The notes beneath the pieces were generated by a model. That model ran no database searches. It saw only the letters and a list, made by a program, of their open reading frames with translations, and was not told the DNA's origin. Below, in pieces: positions 6,231 through 6,985 of a DNA stretch of 6,985 bases. Position 1 is the stretch's first letter. Each line of letters opens with the position of its first letter. Source of the stretch: Bacteroidales bacterium UBA1179. GTDB taxonomy: Bacteria; Bacteroidota; Bacteroidia; Bacteroidales; Bacteroidaceae. Where the stretch lies: contig DBYT01000067.1 in assembly GCA_002309915.1 (NCBI GenBank), positions 13,082 through 20,066 on the forward strand, written 5' to 3'. The translations under genes were made by a program, and so were the position numbers.

Positions 6231-6273
6231 AAACTGCCGGTACACGCCCCACCCGTGCACCGGCAGTTTTTTT
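6231..6273 (+). terminator. Rho-independent terminator of the large LRR gene
   Basis: AACTGCCGGTACACG (6232-6246) pairs with CGTGCACCGGCAGTT (6254-6268), with one A-C mismatch and a 7-base loop. The run of seven T (6267-6273) follows directly. It starts 18 bases after the stop codon and isolates the LRR gene from the PLP enzyme gene. Confidence 0.92.
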
Positions 6274-6371
6274 AGAGCCAATGTTCCCGTTAGTCCCGCG
6301 CAAGCAACAAGCCTATCTACAATTACTCAGAATTATAACTTATTTTATAATAACCCTTACAGAGTTTTTAG

Positions 6372-6379
6372 TAAATTCG
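6372..6379 (+). promoter_or_regulatory. Weak candidate -7 box for the PLP enzyme gene
   Basis: TAAATTCG matches TAnnTTTG at all fixed positions but one, the same variant as the box before the DUF3078 gene. No -33 TTTG is visible upstream. It would imply a leader of about 70 bases. The stretch 6274-6455 is otherwise A/T rich and shows no stable structure, small reading frame or recognisable riboswitch. Confidence 0.22.
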
Positions 6380-6455
6380 CGCAGTTTAAGCGAACCATTT
6401 TCAAAGCGCTAACCTAACAAGCAGAAAATAACAAACAAAATAATTGATTTTCAGT

Positions 6456-6985
6456 ATGATTAAAGACATTTTTGAAAGAATCAAGGAGACACCGGGTCCT
6501 CTCGGTCAGTATCAGGGAATTGGTGACGGTTACTTTATGTTCCCGCGCCTGGTAGGTGAAATCGGCCCCGAAATGGAGTTCAACGGCAAGCCCGTCCTGA
6601 ACTGGAGCCTCAACAACTACCTTGGTCTTGCAAACCATCCCGAAGTAAGAAAGGCCGATGCCGAGGCAGCCGCCAAGTTCGGTCTGGGTGCACCGATGGG
6701 CGCCCGCATGATGTCAGGTAATACTGATTATCACATCAAGTTTGAGAATGACTTCTCAGAGTTCGTAGGCAAGAAGGCAGGTCTCTGCCTCAACTTCGGT
6801 TATCAGGGCATGATCTCAATCATCGACGTACTGACCAGCCGTAAGGACGTTATCGTTTACGACTCCGAGAGCCACGCCTGCATCCTGGACGGTATGCGTC
6901 TGAGCCTTGCCAAGCGTTTCGCTTTCCAGCACAACAACATGGAGAGCCTGGAGAAGCAACTCAACCACGCCTGCAAGCTGGCCGA
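6456..6985 (+). CDS. Alpha-oxoamine synthase family PLP enzyme (KBL/BioF/serine palmitoyltransferase-like), N-terminal part
   Basis: The first 176 codons of a gene that runs off the window; family members are usually about 400 residues. These fold-type I PLP enzymes condense an amino acid with an acyl thioester and release CO2. Diagnostic segments are a leading helical region, NGKPVLNWSLNNYLGLANHP (residues 43-62, matching the S/NYLGL motif), GLGAPMGARMMSGNTDYH (76-93, the family's G-x-G-x-x-x-R-x-x-x-G region), LCLNFGYQGM (110-119, cofactor-phosphate area) and DSESHACILDGMRLS (136-150). His140 corresponds to the family's His that stacks on the PLP ring. The PLP lysine lies beyond the window. 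Candidate roles include serine palmitoyltransferase for Bacteroidetes sphingolipids, 8-amino-7-oxononanoate synthase, 2-amino-3-ketobutyrate CoA ligase and a sulfonolipid-forming homologue; the N-terminal part cannot decide between them. The ATG at 6456 is preceded by an A-rich leader and a clear terminator upstream, so it is transcribed independently of the LRR gene. Confidence 0.8.
   Translation, partial: MIKDIFERIKETPGPLGQYQGIGDGYFMFPRLVGEIGPEMEFNGKPVLNWSLNNYLGLANHPEVRKADAEAAAKFGLGAPMGARMMSGNTDYHIKFENDFSEFVGKKAGLCLNFGYQGMISIIDVLTSRKDVIVYDSESHACILDGMRLSLAKRFAFQHNNMESLEKQLNHACKLA

Noticed and set aside
6274..6455. Riboswitch or leader RNA before the PLP enzyme gene
   Set aside because: The stretch is A/T rich and no stable stem or known aptamer signature could be found by eye.

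Overview
The window looks like chromosomal DNA of a member of the Bacteroidales, probably a gut-type Prevotella/Bacteroides relative. Four signs support this: a DUF3078 outer-membrane protein, two BspA-type leucine-rich-repeat (LRR) surface proteins with short type-IX-secretion-like tails, perfect TAnnTTTG promoter boxes in front of both LRR genes, and A/T-rich leaders with no strong Shine-Dalgarno sequence. The species cannot be fixed from the sequence.

Layout: (1) Bases 1-173 hold the last 56 codons of a cytosine/purine permease (CodB-like, NCS1 family). (2) Bases 236-2028 hold a DUF3078 putative outer-membrane beta-barrel and, 20 bases later, an EamA/DMT family inner-membrane transporter; the two are probably co-transcribed. 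(3) Bases 2033-3861 hold a small LRR protein gene on the minus strand, bracketed by two direct copies of a 139-base palindrome-rich element, with a strong hairpin between the two convergent gene ends. (4) Bases 3862-6213 hold a larger LRR protein on the plus strand, divergent from the first and built from two tandem copies of a ~380-residue unit, followed by a textbook Rho-independent terminator. (5) Bases 6456-6985 hold the first 176 codons of an alpha-oxoamine synthase family PLP enzyme.

The flanking genes (permease, DUF3078, EamA, PLP enzyme) are housekeeping-like and about 50-57% GC in lines counted by hand. The LRR genes are more A/T rich (32% in one counted line near the start of the larger gene). 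The simplest reading is a surface-protein islet between core genes. The two LRR genes share start-proximal sequence (MRKKI/MRRKI), promoter layout and C-terminal tail type, so they probably belong to one secreted adhesin-like family under similar control.

The least explained element is the 139-base repeat. It carries three copies of a 12-13-base motif in alternating orientation, giving mutually exclusive hairpins. It is ungapped between copies, 119/139 identical, and perfectly identical over its last 53 bases. It precisely brackets the minus-strand LRR gene, so recombination between copies would delete that gene. No tRNA, rRNA, CRISPR array, transposase or recombinase gene was seen, and no complete new enzymatic system is evident.
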